Below, piece by piece: positions 21,135-30,750 of a stretch of DNA of 64,000 nucleotides (position 1 is its first letter; every line of letters starts with the position of its first letter). Below the pieces are notes generated by a model, which did not search any database, was not told where the DNA came from, and saw only the letters and a list, made by a program, of their open reading frames with translations. The stretch comes from Bacillus sp. CH140a_4T (GTDB lineage Bacteria; Bacillota; Bacilli; Bacillales; Bacillaceae_G), in contig NZ_WBPF01000005.1 in NCBI RefSeq assembly GCF_008923725.1, forward strand, positions 446,891 to 510,890. The letters run 5' to 3'. The position numbers were made by a program, and so were the translations under genes.

Positions 21135-22043
21135 TTGAAAATTGCAATTTGTGGTGGAAGTGGATTTATTGGTAGACATCTTTCAAATTTTCTTAGCAAT
21201 GAGGGGCATACAGTTTATATTCTTACACGGAAAAAGATAGATGATTTTTCAACTTCTAATATTCAATATGTAAAATGGGATGCTAATTCAAATACATTTC
21301 CTTTTTCGTCTATTGATGTTGTCATTAATCTAGCTGGAGAATCTATTAATAACGGTAGATGGACAAAGAAACAAAAAGAAAAGATTTTAGAGAGTAGGTT
21401 CCAAACTACAAAAGGACTTATTAAGCAATTACACACCCTTGAAATAAAACCTCAAACTTTCATTAATGCCAGTGCTATTGGATACTACGGGGCATCTCAA
21501 AAGCAGTCTTTCACAGAGGAACACGAAACTCCGGGAAATGATTTTTTAGCAACTACAGTATCTTTATGGGAACAAGCAGCATCTCAAGCTAAATCACTCG
21601 GAATACGTACTATTTACACTAGATTCGGTATTGTATTAGGTAAAGATGGAGGTGCTTTTCCAAAAATGCTCCTTCCCTATCAATTGTATATTGGGGGTAC
21701 AATCGGAACCGGAAACCAATGGTTATCATGGATTCACATAGATGATGCCGTACGTATAATTGATTTTGCTATCAACAAAAAGGAGGTAAAAGGACCTCTT
21801 AATATTACAGCACCAACACCAGCTACTATGAAAGAATTCGGGAAAAATATGGCAAAAATTACAGGGCGCCCACATTGGCTGCCAGTCCCTTCTTTTATCC
21901 TCCATACTTTACTGGGAGAAATGAGCATGCTGATATTAGAAGGACAGCACGTATTACCTCAAAAAGCTATTGAACACGGATATCAATATAAATTTTTAAC
22001 ATTAGAACATGCATTACAAAATATAATTCCATCTACAATGTAG
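21135..22043 (+). CDS. TIGR01777-family epimerase/oxidoreductase
   Basis: A 302-residue extended short-chain dehydrogenase. The NAD(P) motif GGSGFIGRHL is at residues 7-16; the active-site Tyr-x-x-x-Lys is replaced by the family pattern (NASAIGYYG). The C-terminal DUF1731-type part is WLPVPSFILHTLLGEMSMLI. The start is a TTG 8 bases behind GAGGAGG. Homologues often sit beside photolyase genes in Proteobacteria; the substrate is unknown. Confidence 0.85.
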   Translation: MKIAICGGSGFIGRHLSNFLSNEGHTVYILTRKKIDDFSTSNIQYVKWDANSNTFPFSSIDVVINLAGESINNGRWTKKQKEKILESRFQTTKGLIKQLHTLEIKPQTFINASAIGYYGASQKQSFTEEHETPGNDFLATTVSLWEQAASQAKSLGIRTIYTRFGIVLGKDGGAFPKMLLPYQLYIGGTIGTGNQWLSWIHIDDAVRIIDFAINKKEVKGPLNITAPTPATMKEFGKNMAKITGRPHWLPVPSFILHTLLGEMSMLILEGQHVLPQKAIEHGYQYKFLTLEHALQNIIPSTM

Positions 22044-22340
22044 TACTTCAAAATACAACTTATCTATATTTAAAATATGGCAATAAAATTGCGGAAGATT
22101 AGAAATACATATTTTAAACTTTAATCTATGTGAGATTTAGAAGATTTCTCCACCTTTTAAGAGATTAATTAAGGAATTTTCTTAATAACAAAATGATAAA
22201 AGGTAGGCATCTCTTATAAAAAGATATCTACCTTTACTTCCCTAAAATATATTGTATTTCTAAAAAATCCATATTCGCAACTTCTGAAAAATTCTATATT
22301 CATTTCATTATTGTATTAAGCATCCACATTCTCTCTCTTT
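22044..22340. other. Intergenic region with terminator
   Basis: AAAGGTAG (22,198) and CTACCTTT (to 22,235) form a hairpin, probably the terminator of the epimerase gene or of the decayed minus-strand gene beyond. No gene is seen. Confidence 0.5.
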
Positions 22341-22349
22341 TCCATTCTA

Positions 22350-22475
22350 GATTTCACCTGAACAAAATTTGAACCATCCTAGAATCAACGTACTGGCAGG
22401 GTCAAGAAGAGACCTAACAATGAATGTATCCAACATTACTCCTATTGCCGTAATAATTCCAAATTGAACAAGTAC
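22350..22475 (-). pseudogene. Remnant of MMPL-family transporter (C-terminus)
   Basis: The minus strand reads VQFGIITAIGVMLDTFIVRS then LLDPASTLILGWF, the conserved last membrane helices of MMPL/YdfJ-type transporters. There is no upstream part, so it is a fragment. Confidence 0.7.
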
Positions 22476-22529
22476 TTAGATTGGTGAATTAGCTTAATAT
22501 TACCTAACACACACGAGACATATCGAATT

Positions 22530-22604
22530 ACACCAACTGTTAATCGATCAATAAAAGATTTTGAAGTAATACTTGGAAAAAGACTATTTAGACGAGAAAA
22601 ATAA
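22530..22604 (+). pseudogene. Remnant of LysR-type regulator HTH
   Basis: TPTVNRSIKDFEVILGKRLF then RREK and a stop matches the recognition helix and wing of LysR-type regulators. Only about 24 codons remain. An unidentified fragment (SKLNNDLLCIELSIEKIADT...) follows to 22,797. Confidence 0.5.
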
Positions 22605-22809
22605 TACCTTCAAGTTATTCTACTTCTGGATCTAAACTAAATAACGATTTACTATGTATTGAATTATCAATAGAAAAAATAGCAGATACTTATAAAGATA
22701 TTAATATTGATGACCTAATAACACTTCGTAATATTGAATTGCAATCCCAAAAAAATCAGAATATTAACACATTATCTTTATTCGGTAATCAATGATAGGA
22801 AATTTAAAG

Positions 22810-22838
22810 AACCACAGAGATTTTTCAACTCTGTGGTT
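22810..22838 (+). terminator. Terminator
   Basis: AACCACAGAG pairs with CTCTGTGGTT, followed by TATTTT. Confidence 0.65.
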
Positions 22839-22880
22839 TATTTTGCGGTCTATGACAGTAATCGTGTAACTACCCAATAA

Positions 22881-22907
22881 AAAAAGACACCTTAAGGTGC
22901 CTTTCTT
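22881..22907. terminator. Terminator-like hairpin
   Basis: AAAGACACCTTAAGGTGCCTTT is a short near-perfect palindrome with A/T tails. Confidence 0.55.
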
Positions 22908-23142
22908 ACACTTAAACCATCTTAATTTTAATAACATCATTTTAAAAACTAAAAATACACCTTGAATCTTTCATATAATATTTTAACATATTTACATATA
23001 AATAGAAGTGCTAAAAAAGAGAAAATGCCTGAAAACTATTTCTTATAATTTGAATTTATTGTATCTTTATAGTAATTTTCAGAAAAGTGTTATTTAAATA
23101 TTTCTTAATTATTATTTGTGATGGTCCAGGAGGGTAAACATT

Positions 23143-23439
23143 ATGTCTAATGATTTTAATATGGATTATAGTCATTTTGAAAGGAGTGCTAAAATCCTTG
23201 AAATGCTGGGTAATTCAAATCGTTTATTGATTGTTAGTGAATTGATTAAAAATGGTGTTATGACAGTTTCTCAACTTAGTGCAGCAACACAAATTGCAGA
23301 ATATAAAATTCTACAACATTTAAAAAAATTAACGATAAGCAAGGTTATCAGTAGTGAGCGGAAGGGTACAAAAATCTATTGCAAAGTAGAAGAGAAAAAA
23401 ACCATTGATATTATTTTTTTATTAGAATTGTTAAATTAA
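23143..23439 (+). CDS. ArsR-like winged-helix regulator
   Basis: A 98-residue protein with an ArsR-type helix-turn-helix: LGNSNRLLIVSELIKNG, MTVSQLSAATQIAEYKILQH and a short wing. No metal-binding Cys pair is present, so the signal is unknown. ATG follows CAGGAGGG. It stands alone among decayed genes; its target is not obvious. Confidence 0.75.
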   Translation: MSNDFNMDYSHFERSAKILEMLGNSNRLLIVSELIKNGVMTVSQLSAATQIAEYKILQHLKKLTISKVISSERKGTKIYCKVEEKKTIDIIFLLELLN

Positions 23440-23611
23440 AAATTAAACTTAGTGTCAATGGAGGAAGACACCCTCTGATTCCTTCCTCCAACTTGAACCA
23501 TCTTAAATTTAATAATATGTGTATTGGAATTCATTCGTATATTATTTTATCGCGTTTAAAAATTTTACACATTGAGAAATAAGACACTATTCTTCATTTT
23601 CAATTGAACGT

Positions 23612-23641
23612 AAAAACCCCTAGAGGAGGCTAGGGATTTTT
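23612..23641. terminator. Terminator
   Basis: AAAAACCCCTAG-AGGAGG-CTAGGGATTTTT, downstream of the ArsR-like gene. Confidence 0.65.
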
Positions 23642-23885
23642 ATAGAATGAATATGATTCAAAAAAGGACTTACCCAACATAACATATGAATGTTTCATAA
23701 ATATAACATTTGAATAAATGTTATATTTATCACATAAGTTAGATGAATATTAAATAAAGAAAGATTCTAGCTATTATTTCTACACTAATGGTTACTGAAG
23801 TGTTATGAGATAACAGCAACGATTTCACGACTCACTTTATGGTCTTAGAATTTCTCGTTCAGTAATGGATGTAATAAGCATTTTA

Positions 23886-24224
23886 TTAATCATCCAGAGA
23901 ATTACGTTGTTTAGATGTATAGTTTTGATTTGAAGATTCTCTAAGATCTACTATATCTGTTTCTTCACCAAATTCGGTACCATAATTTATTTCTGTTGAT
24001 TTGTTATAATTGAAATCCTGATTTACGTCCCTCATTAGCTGAAATAAAAGAGTTATGCACATTAATCCACTTAAACCAACAAGAGCAAATACAACCCGCG
24101 ATAAAAAGGCGCCTTGTCCACCGAATATTGCAGCTACTAAATCAAACTTAAAAAATCCAATTAATCCCCAATTAATAGCACCGATAATAATTAATGCTAA
24201 AGCAATCCGCTGTATAGTTTTCAT
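23886..24224 (-). CDS. DUF378 membrane protein (YuzA-like)
   Basis: A 112-residue protein with two membrane helices (about 6-30 and 38-65). It contains IIIGAINWGLIGFF, the hallmark of DUF378/YuzA proteins, and has a longer polar C-terminal tail than usual. ATG follows GGAAGTG. Function unknown. Confidence 0.85.
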   Translation of the reverse strand: MKTIQRIALALIIIGAINWGLIGFFKFDLVAAIFGGQGAFLSRVVFALVGLSGLMCITLLFQLMRDVNQDFNYNKSTEINYGTEFGEETDIVDLRESSNQNYTSKQRNSLDD

Positions 24225-24891
24225 TTATTTAACACTTCCTTTAATAATTTGATAATATTATGCAGATCAATATTTTTATGAATCCTTAGCTATGCTTCTT
24301 CATAAAACATTATGCATACCATATACTTACCATCAACATATTAAATTCCATAACGTAAAATATGAGTAGACACTTAATAATTAATATTATGATTAAATAG
24401 TAACTTTCATGTTACTTCACAGCATTACTAAAGTTCATATTTATTATTAATATTTCTTACTACTTTAATACATAAAATAAATATTAAACGTGTAGGTATT
24501 TTTATCCTCAGAATGAATCACAAGCACCCTTTTTTGCATACTATAATATATTGTATTTATACTATATAGAAACTATTTAAGTGTTAGCATAAATAGTTAA
24601 CCTTTCATAACAAGTGAGTAAAGCGGGCCGTAAAATTACAGGCTGCTTTATTATATATAATTTTTCTAAGCAGTACTTAAGCATGGTTAAAGACTAAACT
24701 ATCTTACACAGCTAAGGAAATTACATATGCCCAAAATATTATATCCTTTCTTAAAGCAATCCATCCCTTTAACCTCGATAAAATATTTTTATAAAAATTT
24801 AAATTAATTAACATTCCTTATAAGTACCATAAATATTTTGGTTTAATTTATTGAATTACTTCATTTAAATACAAATTTTAATTAAATTATG
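24225..24891. other. Long intergenic region
   Basis: About 670 AT-rich bases. An imperfect hairpin (AAAGCGGGCC...GGCTGCTTTATT, 24,622-24,655) may terminate transcription. No gene is recognised. Confidence 0.4.
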
Positions 24892-24920
24892 AAAAAAGCA
24901 AGCATTAATATGCTTGCTTT
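24892..24920. terminator. Terminator
   Basis: AAAGCAAGCATTAATATGCTTGCTTT is a near-perfect palindrome; on the minus strand it ends the 57-residue gene. Confidence 0.75.
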
Positions 24921-24925
24921 CCATT

Positions 24926-25099
24926 CTAACCACGATGTTCTACAAGATCAATTACACCTAAAACAACGTGAGCTAAACCAAATCCAAACACTGTATTTGC
25001 AATCATTTTATTAGTTCCACGAGTTTGTTTAAGAACATAACCTGCTGCTGTCACTGCTGTACCTAGTGCTGTTGGAATTAATCCTTCACGAATATCCAC
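24926..25099 (-). CDS. Small hydrophobic protein, 57 residues
   Basis: It starts at GTG behind AAGGAGG. The product (MDIREGLIPTALGTAVTAAG, then VLKQTRGTNKMIANTVFGFG) has two hydrophobic, Gly/Ala-rich segments and a clear terminator. It looks like a conserved small Bacillus membrane protein; I do not know its function. Confidence 0.65.
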   Translation of the reverse strand: MDIREGLIPTALGTAVTAAGYVLKQTRGTNKMIANTVFGFGLAHVVLGVIDLVEHRG

Positions 25100-25352
25100 A
25101 GTGATTGCCTCCTTGTATCGTAGTTAATAATTTTGTATTAATGCTTTAGAAGTACAGCATTAATACATCTATTAGTATTTTACTTTTGATCAAAATTATG
25201 TGGATTTTTATGAACAATGTCACAGTATTCACCTTTTGTATTTAATTTTAAAATTAGTATCTGTTTTTTATTTACAATTATGATTAATCAAAACTATTTA
25301 CGCCCATACTAATCTTTGTTTAATACACACTGAATATGGAGTTGAATTTAAA

Positions 25353-25715
25353 ATGGAATATAAAGATAAAACTTCTACTGAAGCTGCACTATTACAATAC
25401 AAATATGGATTAGGTGTATTTGCTGAAAAAATGCCCAAACTCACTGATAAATTCCATTCTTTTACAGAAGAGTGTTTCAAAGATGGTACGTTATCAAAGA
25501 AAGAAAAACAATTGATTGCATTGGGTATAAGTCTTTATTCTCAAGATGAGTATTGCATCATTTATCATACAAAAGGATGTATTGATCAAGGTGCTTCAGA
25601 ACAAGAAATTCTTGAAACAGTTGGAGTAACAGCAGCATTTGGCGGAGGCCCCACTATGAGTCAGGCAGTCACACTTGTTCAAGAATGTATAAAAGAATTA
25701 AATAACCATAATTAA
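25353..25715 (+). CDS. Carboxymuconolactone decarboxylase / AhpD-like protein
   Basis: A 120-residue all-helical CMD-family protein. The motif [20 protein letters not shown] corresponds to the AhpD active region C-x-x-C-x-x-x-H, but the first Cys is Asp. It is thus closer to YurZ-type relatives than to true AhpD peroxidase partners. The role is probably redox- or detoxification-related, but not certain. Confidence 0.8.
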   Translation: MEYKDKTSTEAALLQYKYGLGVFAEKMPKLTDKFHSFTEECFKDGTLSKKEKQLIALGISLYSQDEYCIIYHTKGCIDQGASEQEILETVGVTAAFGGGPTMSQAVTLVQECIKELNNHN

Positions 25716-25790
25716 TTGCTAAAAAATTCACTTGAGGGTAAAAATTCGTGTGTTTTCCCGGCACCTCCTATATATTTACTAATAAAAATA

Positions 25791-25825
25791 AAAAACTTGA
25801 GCATTTTCTTTGTGCTCAAGTTTTC
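25791..25825. terminator. Bidirectional terminator
   Basis: AAAACTTGAGCA pairs with TGCTCAAGTTTT between the converging CMD and tspO genes. Confidence 0.8.
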
Positions 25826-25835
25826 ATTTACGTCT

Positions 25836-26291
25836 TTAATTTATACTATAAATTGTCCAAGATAAATATGTAGCAAATGTAGCCCATAAAAAATATGGGA
25901 TTAGCAACCATGCCGATACTTTAGATAAATTGGAAGAAAACATAATGAGAAGTAACGTAGTAATAGCGACTAGTAAACAATCTACTGTTGCTAAAAACAA
26001 ATTCTTTTGGCTAAATTGAAAGTAGCTGAACGCTTGATTGAATATATAATTTAAAAGGAATAAAAACCAAAATGTTTTTGGCTTGAATCCATAGTTGTTG
26101 TAAATAATTGCAACTGATAATGCAATAAGTCCAAATAATACAGCCCATATCATTCCGATTGTCATACCAGGAGGTGTCCAAGACGGCTTTTCTAACGCAT
26201 TATACCAAGTACGATCAATAGGGAATAAAACACTAGAAACATAAAACAAACCATACGTTAGTAAGAACACTATAATACTAGATTTTTTCAC
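25836..26291 (-). CDS. tspO: TspO/MBR-family membrane protein
   Basis: A 151-residue protein with five membrane helices and the TspO signatures WYNALEKPSWTPPGMTIGMI and WAVLF. TspO binds porphyrins and, in B. cereus, promotes light-dependent protoporphyrin breakdown. That fits its place directly downstream of photolyase. The GTG at 26,291 is 7 bases from AAAGGAG; an ATG two codons earlier is too close. Confidence 0.88.
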   Translation of the reverse strand: MKKSSIIVFLLTYGLFYVSSVLFPIDRTWYNALEKPSWTPPGMTIGMIWAVLFGLIALSVAIIYNNYGFKPKTFWFLFLLNYIFNQAFSYFQFSQKNLFLATVDCLLVAITTLLLIMFSSNLSKVSAWLLIPYFLWATFATYLSWTIYSIN

Positions 26292-26402
26292 AAACATTCT
26301 CCTTTTTACTAGAAGATTATAGAAACTTTATATGATTAGTATGTCCTTGTAATGGATAAAATTCTATTATTTAAATTCCAAATACATATTGTTTAACCTA
26401 TT

Positions 26403-27833
26403 TCATACAAATTCTTTCATACTTTTATATGCACAAAGGGCTCTCTCTCGTGCTGCCTTATGATCAACAATCGGAAAAGGATATGTATCACCAAGTTTTA
26501 TATTGGCTTTTTGTAAAATATGCTCAGGTGCTTCCCAAGGTTTATGTATATATTTGTTTGGGATATCTCTTAATTCTGGTACCCATCTTCTTATATACTC
26601 TCCATCTTTATCAAACTTTTCTCCTTGTGTGATGGGGTTAAAAATACGAAAGTACGGTGATGCATCTGCTCCACTTCCAGCAACCCATTGCCATCCCATT
26701 GTATTATTTGCAATATCAGCATCTAGTAGTGTATCCATAAACCATTTTGCTCCTTCTTGCCACGGAATTAACAAATGCTTTACAAGAAAAGAGGCTACAG
26801 CCATTCTTGCCCGGTTATGCATAAAACCTGTTTGCCATAGTTCTCGCATTCCCGCATCAATAAACGGATAACCCGTTTTCCCCTTTTGCCATACTCTTAA
26901 TAACTCCTCTTCCTTATCCCACGGGAAATTTTCAAAGCTCTTATTAAGAGGTCTATATACTGTAAATGGATAATGATATAGTAAATAATAAGAAAACTCT
27001 CGCCAAATTAATTGACGTATAAAGCTATTAACTTGTTTTTCAAAAAGACTACATTGTCTTTCGATACTTTTATTTATTAAGTAATGAAACATTAGCTTTA
27101 CTGATATTTGACCAAATGAAAGATACGGTGCCAACATCGAATGGACATTTTGATCTGGAAAATCTCTTCCTTCACTATAAGAGACTAATTTACTAGAGAA
27201 AAATTTCTTGAATGTTTTATATGCCCCTTCTTCTGTCGGATCCCATATTACTTCCATATGAGATGTCCACAGTATAGTCGGCAACAAGTGTAATTCTGAA
27301 ACAGATAAGCTTGCTGGTAAAGAGTTTCCCCACTTTATATTCTGCACTCTGCTAATAGGTTTAGGTATTACCTGCTTTTGAAATGCATTGTAAAAAGGCG
27401 TAAACACCTTATATTCAGTGTTATCTTTCTTTTTAATAATCCACGGTTCTAATAATAAATGTGAATTAAATTCTTTACAGATAATACCTTTATCTTCTAA
27501 CATCATTTTCATTTTTTGATTAGATTGTAATCTGTCCGGGTCATAACAAATATTCCAATATACAGCCGTTATATCTAATTGTTCTATGAGAGAAAGTATT
27601 TCTTCCTCCGTACGTCCTTTACGAATTATTAAAGTAGAGCCCAATGCCTCAAGTCGCTTCTTTACATCTATTACAGCATGGTGCAACCACCACTTTGCCG
27701 CACTTCCTATTGAAAAAGTTGCATCTTGTATATATACCGGAAGAACCTCACCAGACTGAACAGCCTCAAATAGAGCTGGGTTATCATATAAACGAAAATC
27801 TTTTTGAAACATAACAATAATTTTTTTTTGCAT
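26403..27833 (-). CDS. phr: Deoxyribodipyrimidine photolyase
   Basis: A 476-residue CPD photolyase of class I. The N-terminal antenna domain is KIIVMFQKDFRLYDNPALFE. The FAD-binding helical domain includes EGRDFPDQNVHSMLAPYLSF, RMAVASFLVKHLLI and NTMGWQWVAGSGADASPYFR with the conserved Trp/Asn residues. It repairs UV pyrimidine dimers using blue light. The second ATG is better spaced from AGAAGGG. Neighbours: TspO downstream, PadR regulator upstream on the same strand. Confidence 0.93.
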   Translation of the reverse strand: MQKKIIVMFQKDFRLYDNPALFEAVQSGEVLPVYIQDATFSIGSAAKWWLHHAVIDVKKRLEALGSTLIIRKGRTEEEILSLIEQLDITAVYWNICYDPDRLQSNQKMKMMLEDKGIICKEFNSHLLLEPWIIKKKDNTEYKVFTPFYNAFQKQVIPKPISRVQNIKWGNSLPASLSVSELHLLPTILWTSHMEVIWDPTEEGAYKTFKKFFSSKLVSYSEGRDFPDQNVHSMLAPYLSFGQISVKLMFHYLINKSIERQCSLFEKQVNSFIRQLIWREFSYYLLYHYPFTVYRPLNKSFENFPWDKEEELLRVWQKGKTGYPFIDAGMRELWQTGFMHNRARMAVASFLVKHLLIPWQEGAKWFMDTLLDADIANNTMGWQWVAGSGADASPYFRIFNPITQGEKFDKDGEYIRRWVPELRDIPNKYIHKPWEAPEHILQKANIKLGDTYPFPIVDHKAARERALCAYKSMKEFV

Positions 27834-27923
27834 AGTCATCCCTTCTAATTTCGATACGATAATCCTTTACTTAATAAAAAAATCTGATGTGAACTTTTCA
27901 TCTCATTTAGCGACATACAATCC

Positions 27924-27944
27924 ACTATTAGTCCTACTAATAGT
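27924..27944. promoter_or_regulatory. Inverted repeat upstream of phr
   Basis: ACTATTAG-TCCTA-CTAATAGT lies in the 150-base gap between the PadR gene and phr, where the phr promoter should be. It may be an operator. Confidence 0.45.
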
Positions 27945-27981
27945 AAGTATTATACCTCTCTTTACATTATAATACTTATGC

Positions 27982-28563
27982 CTACAAACATTGATTTTCA
28001 ATATCTCTAAGTACGTCATTTCCTATACTGCCTATTTTTTTATTTTTCATATTAGCATATAAATTCCCCAAGACTTTCAGCTCCGTTTTTAGATGTAAAA
28101 TAACACTAGATAGTATATATAATTTACCCATGCTCTCTTTTCCGTATTTGTTCTCATACACTTTTTGAAGAGTAGTAAGGTATAAGGTTAGTTGAGATAT
28201 TTTAATTCTTAGCTGTTCTAGAATTAATCTGTCATCACCATGCTGTGCAAAAAGTAATGCTTCGTATATAGGACGATGCATATCCTCTTGCTTTATCATT
28301 TGTTCTAATAATAAATGCTCAAATTCTTGTTTACCACTTGTAGTAATACCATAGATAGTTCGTTCAGGACGTTGTTCATTACGAATAATATCAACAATTT
28401 CTATAAAGCCCTTCTTTTCAAGTTGCTCAAATGTGTAATATAAAGAGCCTTTAGTAATTTTTATATAGTATTTCATTTCACTATTTTTTAAAAGTTGCTG
28501 GACTTCATACGGATGCCTATTTTTCTCCATAAGAAGACCCAGCATAAAAAGCTTTGTATTCAT
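27982..28563 (-). CDS. PadR-family regulator
   Basis: A 193-residue protein with an N-terminal PadR winged helix (LGLLMEKNRHPYEVQQLLKN and KGSLYYTFEQLEKKGFIE) and a C-terminal helical dimerisation region (Vir_C type). ATG follows AAGGAG. Lying just downstream of the DHA2 pump gene on the same strand, it probably controls the pump and perhaps phr. Confidence 0.85.
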   Translation of the reverse strand: MNTKLFMLGLLMEKNRHPYEVQQLLKNSEMKYYIKITKGSLYYTFEQLEKKGFIEIVDIIRNEQRPERTIYGITTSGKQEFEHLLLEQMIKQEDMHRPIYEALLFAQHGDDRLILEQLRIKISQLTLYLTTLQKVYENKYGKESMGKLYILSSVILHLKTELKVLGNLYANMKNKKIGSIGNDVLRDIENQCL

Positions 28564-28639
28564 AACTCTCCACTCCTTAATAACCTATACCAATAGTATA
28601 AGCTAAAAATAAGTAAAGAATCTTTTTGTTTTATAAAAT

Positions 28640-30166
28640 TTATGACTTTACATTTACTTTATCATTATTCTTTGTACCTGCTTTGACATTCCCCATAAAT
28701 AATATTGCTATAAACGAAACTGTAATTGGAATTAAAGCTAATAGAAATACAGTAGTAATTGAAGATGACATAGCAGCTATAATTTTTTCAAGAATAAAAG
28801 TAGGGATACTGGACCTTACATCTGAGCGAAATATTGTACTTGGATCACCTAGATTATTTAACATGCTGGAACCGTATTCTATTCCCTTAAAAGCATCCTT
28901 TAAGTTAGCTGTAAAGGCACTATTTTGAATGGAGCCAAAAATCGTTACTCCAATTGTCATACCTAGTGAACGAAAGAATGAATTTGTTGAAGTAGCTGAA
29001 CCACGAAATCTCGGTTCCATATTATGAATAGAAACTGTGGGAAGCAAAGAGAACGAAAATCCAACTCCAAATCCCGTTATAATCATGTATATCGTTAAAA
29101 GCACACGGCTTGTTTGCGGATCCATCGTTCCTAATAAATACATACCTATCCCAAAGGATATTACAGATAGTAGCATCAAGTTGCGGTAACTAATTTTCGT
29201 TTGAAATATTCCACCAATTGCACTACCTACTACAGAACCTAACATCATTGGGGTTAAAATTAATCCAGCATTAGTTGCTGTTCCACCATATACAGCCTGA
29301 ACAAAAATAGGAATAAATACTGTTAAAATAACAAATGTTGCTCCATAGAAAAACGTAATAATTTGTGATATTGCAAACTCCTTACGCTTAAACATCCAAA
29401 ATGATATTATCGGATCTTTCACTTTTCTTTCTACCAATAGGAAGCCAACAAAAAATACAATAAACGATGCAAATAACCCAATGGTTTGTATCGAATCCCA
29501 CTTAAATTCTTTTCCTCCCAATTCTAAAGCGAACATTAAGCTAATTACTGCTATGACGAGTGTTATCGCCCCCCACCAATCAATATTTTGCTTAGTAGGT
29601 GGATTATTTTCTTTATAAGCTTTTAAAATAAAAATTAATGACATTAGACCAATTGGAATATTGACGTAAAAAATCCAATGCCAACTAATATTTTCTGTTA
29701 TATACGCACCTAATAAAGGTCCTAATACACTTGAAGAACCAAATACGGCCCCTAATAATCCAGTCATTTTCCCTCTTTTTTCAATAGGAAAAATATCAAA
29801 TACAATGGTAAAGGCGATTGGCATCAGTGCCCCCCCACCTATACCTTGAATTGCACGATAAATACTTAGCTGAACAATACTTTGCGCAGTACCACATAAT
29901 GCAGAACCAATTAAGAAGATTAATAAACCAAAAATATAAAACCTCTTTCTACCATACATATCAGATAATTTCCCAAAAATAGGCATACCAGCCATAACTG
30001 CAACCATATAAGCAGAAGTAACCCAGATGAATTTATCCAATCCACCCAAATCTGAGACAATTGTACCAATTGAAGTGGCAACAATTGTATTATCCATTGC
30101 AGCCATTAAAATGCCTAGCATTAACCCAGCTATCACTAAGCGTAAGTTGCTCTCTTTTGCAACCAT
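28640..30166 (-). CDS. MFS multidrug efflux transporter, DHA2 type
   Basis: A 508-residue, 14-helix major facilitator. Typical motifs include DNTIVATSIGTIVSDLGGLD in helix 1, GKLSDMYGRKR in loop 2-3 and RAIQGIGGGALMPIA in helix 4. It is EmrB/QacA-like, a drug:H+ antiporter. ATG follows GGAGG. The upstream palindromes and downstream PadR gene suggest inducible expression. Confidence 0.9.
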   Translation of the reverse strand: MVAKESNLRLVIAGLMLGILMAAMDNTIVATSIGTIVSDLGGLDKFIWVTSAYMVAVMAGMPIFGKLSDMYGRKRFYIFGLLIFLIGSALCGTAQSIVQLSIYRAIQGIGGGALMPIAFTIVFDIFPIEKRGKMTGLLGAVFGSSSVLGPLLGAYITENISWHWIFYVNIPIGLMSLIFILKAYKENNPPTKQNIDWWGAITLVIAVISLMFALELGGKEFKWDSIQTIGLFASFIVFFVGFLLVERKVKDPIISFWMFKRKEFAISQIITFFYGATFVILTVFIPIFVQAVYGGTATNAGLILTPMMLGSVVGSAIGGIFQTKISYRNLMLLSVISFGIGMYLLGTMDPQTSRVLLTIYMIITGFGVGFSFSLLPTVSIHNMEPRFRGSATSTNSFFRSLGMTIGVTIFGSIQNSAFTANLKDAFKGIEYGSSMLNNLGDPSTIFRSDVRSSIPTFILEKIIAAMSSSITTVFLLALIPITVSFIAILFMGNVKAGTKNNDKVNVKS

Positions 30167-30203
30167 ACCTCTTTCCTCCTTTTTTTCACACTCAACAAAA
30201 TAA

Positions 30204-30248
30204 ATAGTCTAATTAAACTATACACTTATTATAGTCTAATTAGACTAT
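30204..30248. promoter_or_regulatory. Tandem palindromic operators before the efflux gene
   Basis: ATAGTCTAATTAAACTAT (30,204) and the perfect palindrome ATAGTCTAATTAGACTAT (30,231) are centred 27 bases apart, 40-80 bases upstream of the pump gene. The arrangement is typical of a dimeric repressor site overlapping the promoter. Confidence 0.65.
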
Positions 30249-30322
30249 TTTTCAATAAATCATTAAAAAAATAAATACCCCCAAATATATTGGAGAGATT
30301 ACAATTGTAGAATTGATTCCTA

Positions 30323-30327
30323 TATAA
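30323..30327. repeat. Target-site duplication (left) of Tn3-family transposon
   Basis: TATAA immediately before the terminal GGGG; the same five bases follow the right end at 36,964-36,968. A 5-bp duplication is standard for Tn3-family insertions. Confidence 0.85.
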
Positions 30328-30378
30328 GGGGTCACAAGACCCAAAAAAGAAAATTGTACGTTAAGGAATATTTTACAT

Positions 30379-30416
30379 AAAAAGGCGATTCTTTAAATAT
30401 AAAGAATCGCCTTTTT
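30379..30416. terminator. Strong terminator inside left transposon end
   Basis: AAAAAGGCGATTCTTT pairs with AAAGAATCGCCTTTTT. A related hairpin is at 35,189-35,225. Confidence 0.85.
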
Positions 30417-30432
30417 ATATTTTTTCAATCTC

Positions 30433-30594
30433 TTACTTCCAGAGATAAGATGGTTGGATTTCACCTTTAATTGCACGAATCCTCTTAATTGAGTATTTTT
30501 CTTCAAGTAAATGCTCTTGTTTTAGCCTGGTTAAAATATCATCTTCATTGATGCTCTTAATGATTGTTTCTAAATTTACTACTGTTGAGGGCAT
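30433..30594 (-). CDS. Small basic protein of unknown family (53 residues)
   Basis: An ATG frame (MPSTVVNLETIIKSINEDDI ... PSYLWK) ends just before a strong terminator. It has mixed helical, charged sequence but no clear ribosome site. It may be a real small gene or the tail of a lost one. Confidence 0.35.
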   Translation of the reverse strand: MPSTVVNLETIIKSINEDDILTRLKQEHLLEEKYSIKRIRAIKGEIQPSYLWK

Positions 30595-30750
30595 TGTTCG
30601 AATGGAGAAAATACATGGTTTCTACTCACCCCGTTGGCAAATGAAAATCATCATTTTATGGAAAACTCATCGCGCAAGCGCTGTATTTTTTTGCACCAGA
30701 ACCACAATTTCTGCTCTATTACACCTAAATACTGACTTTGGTCAATATTA

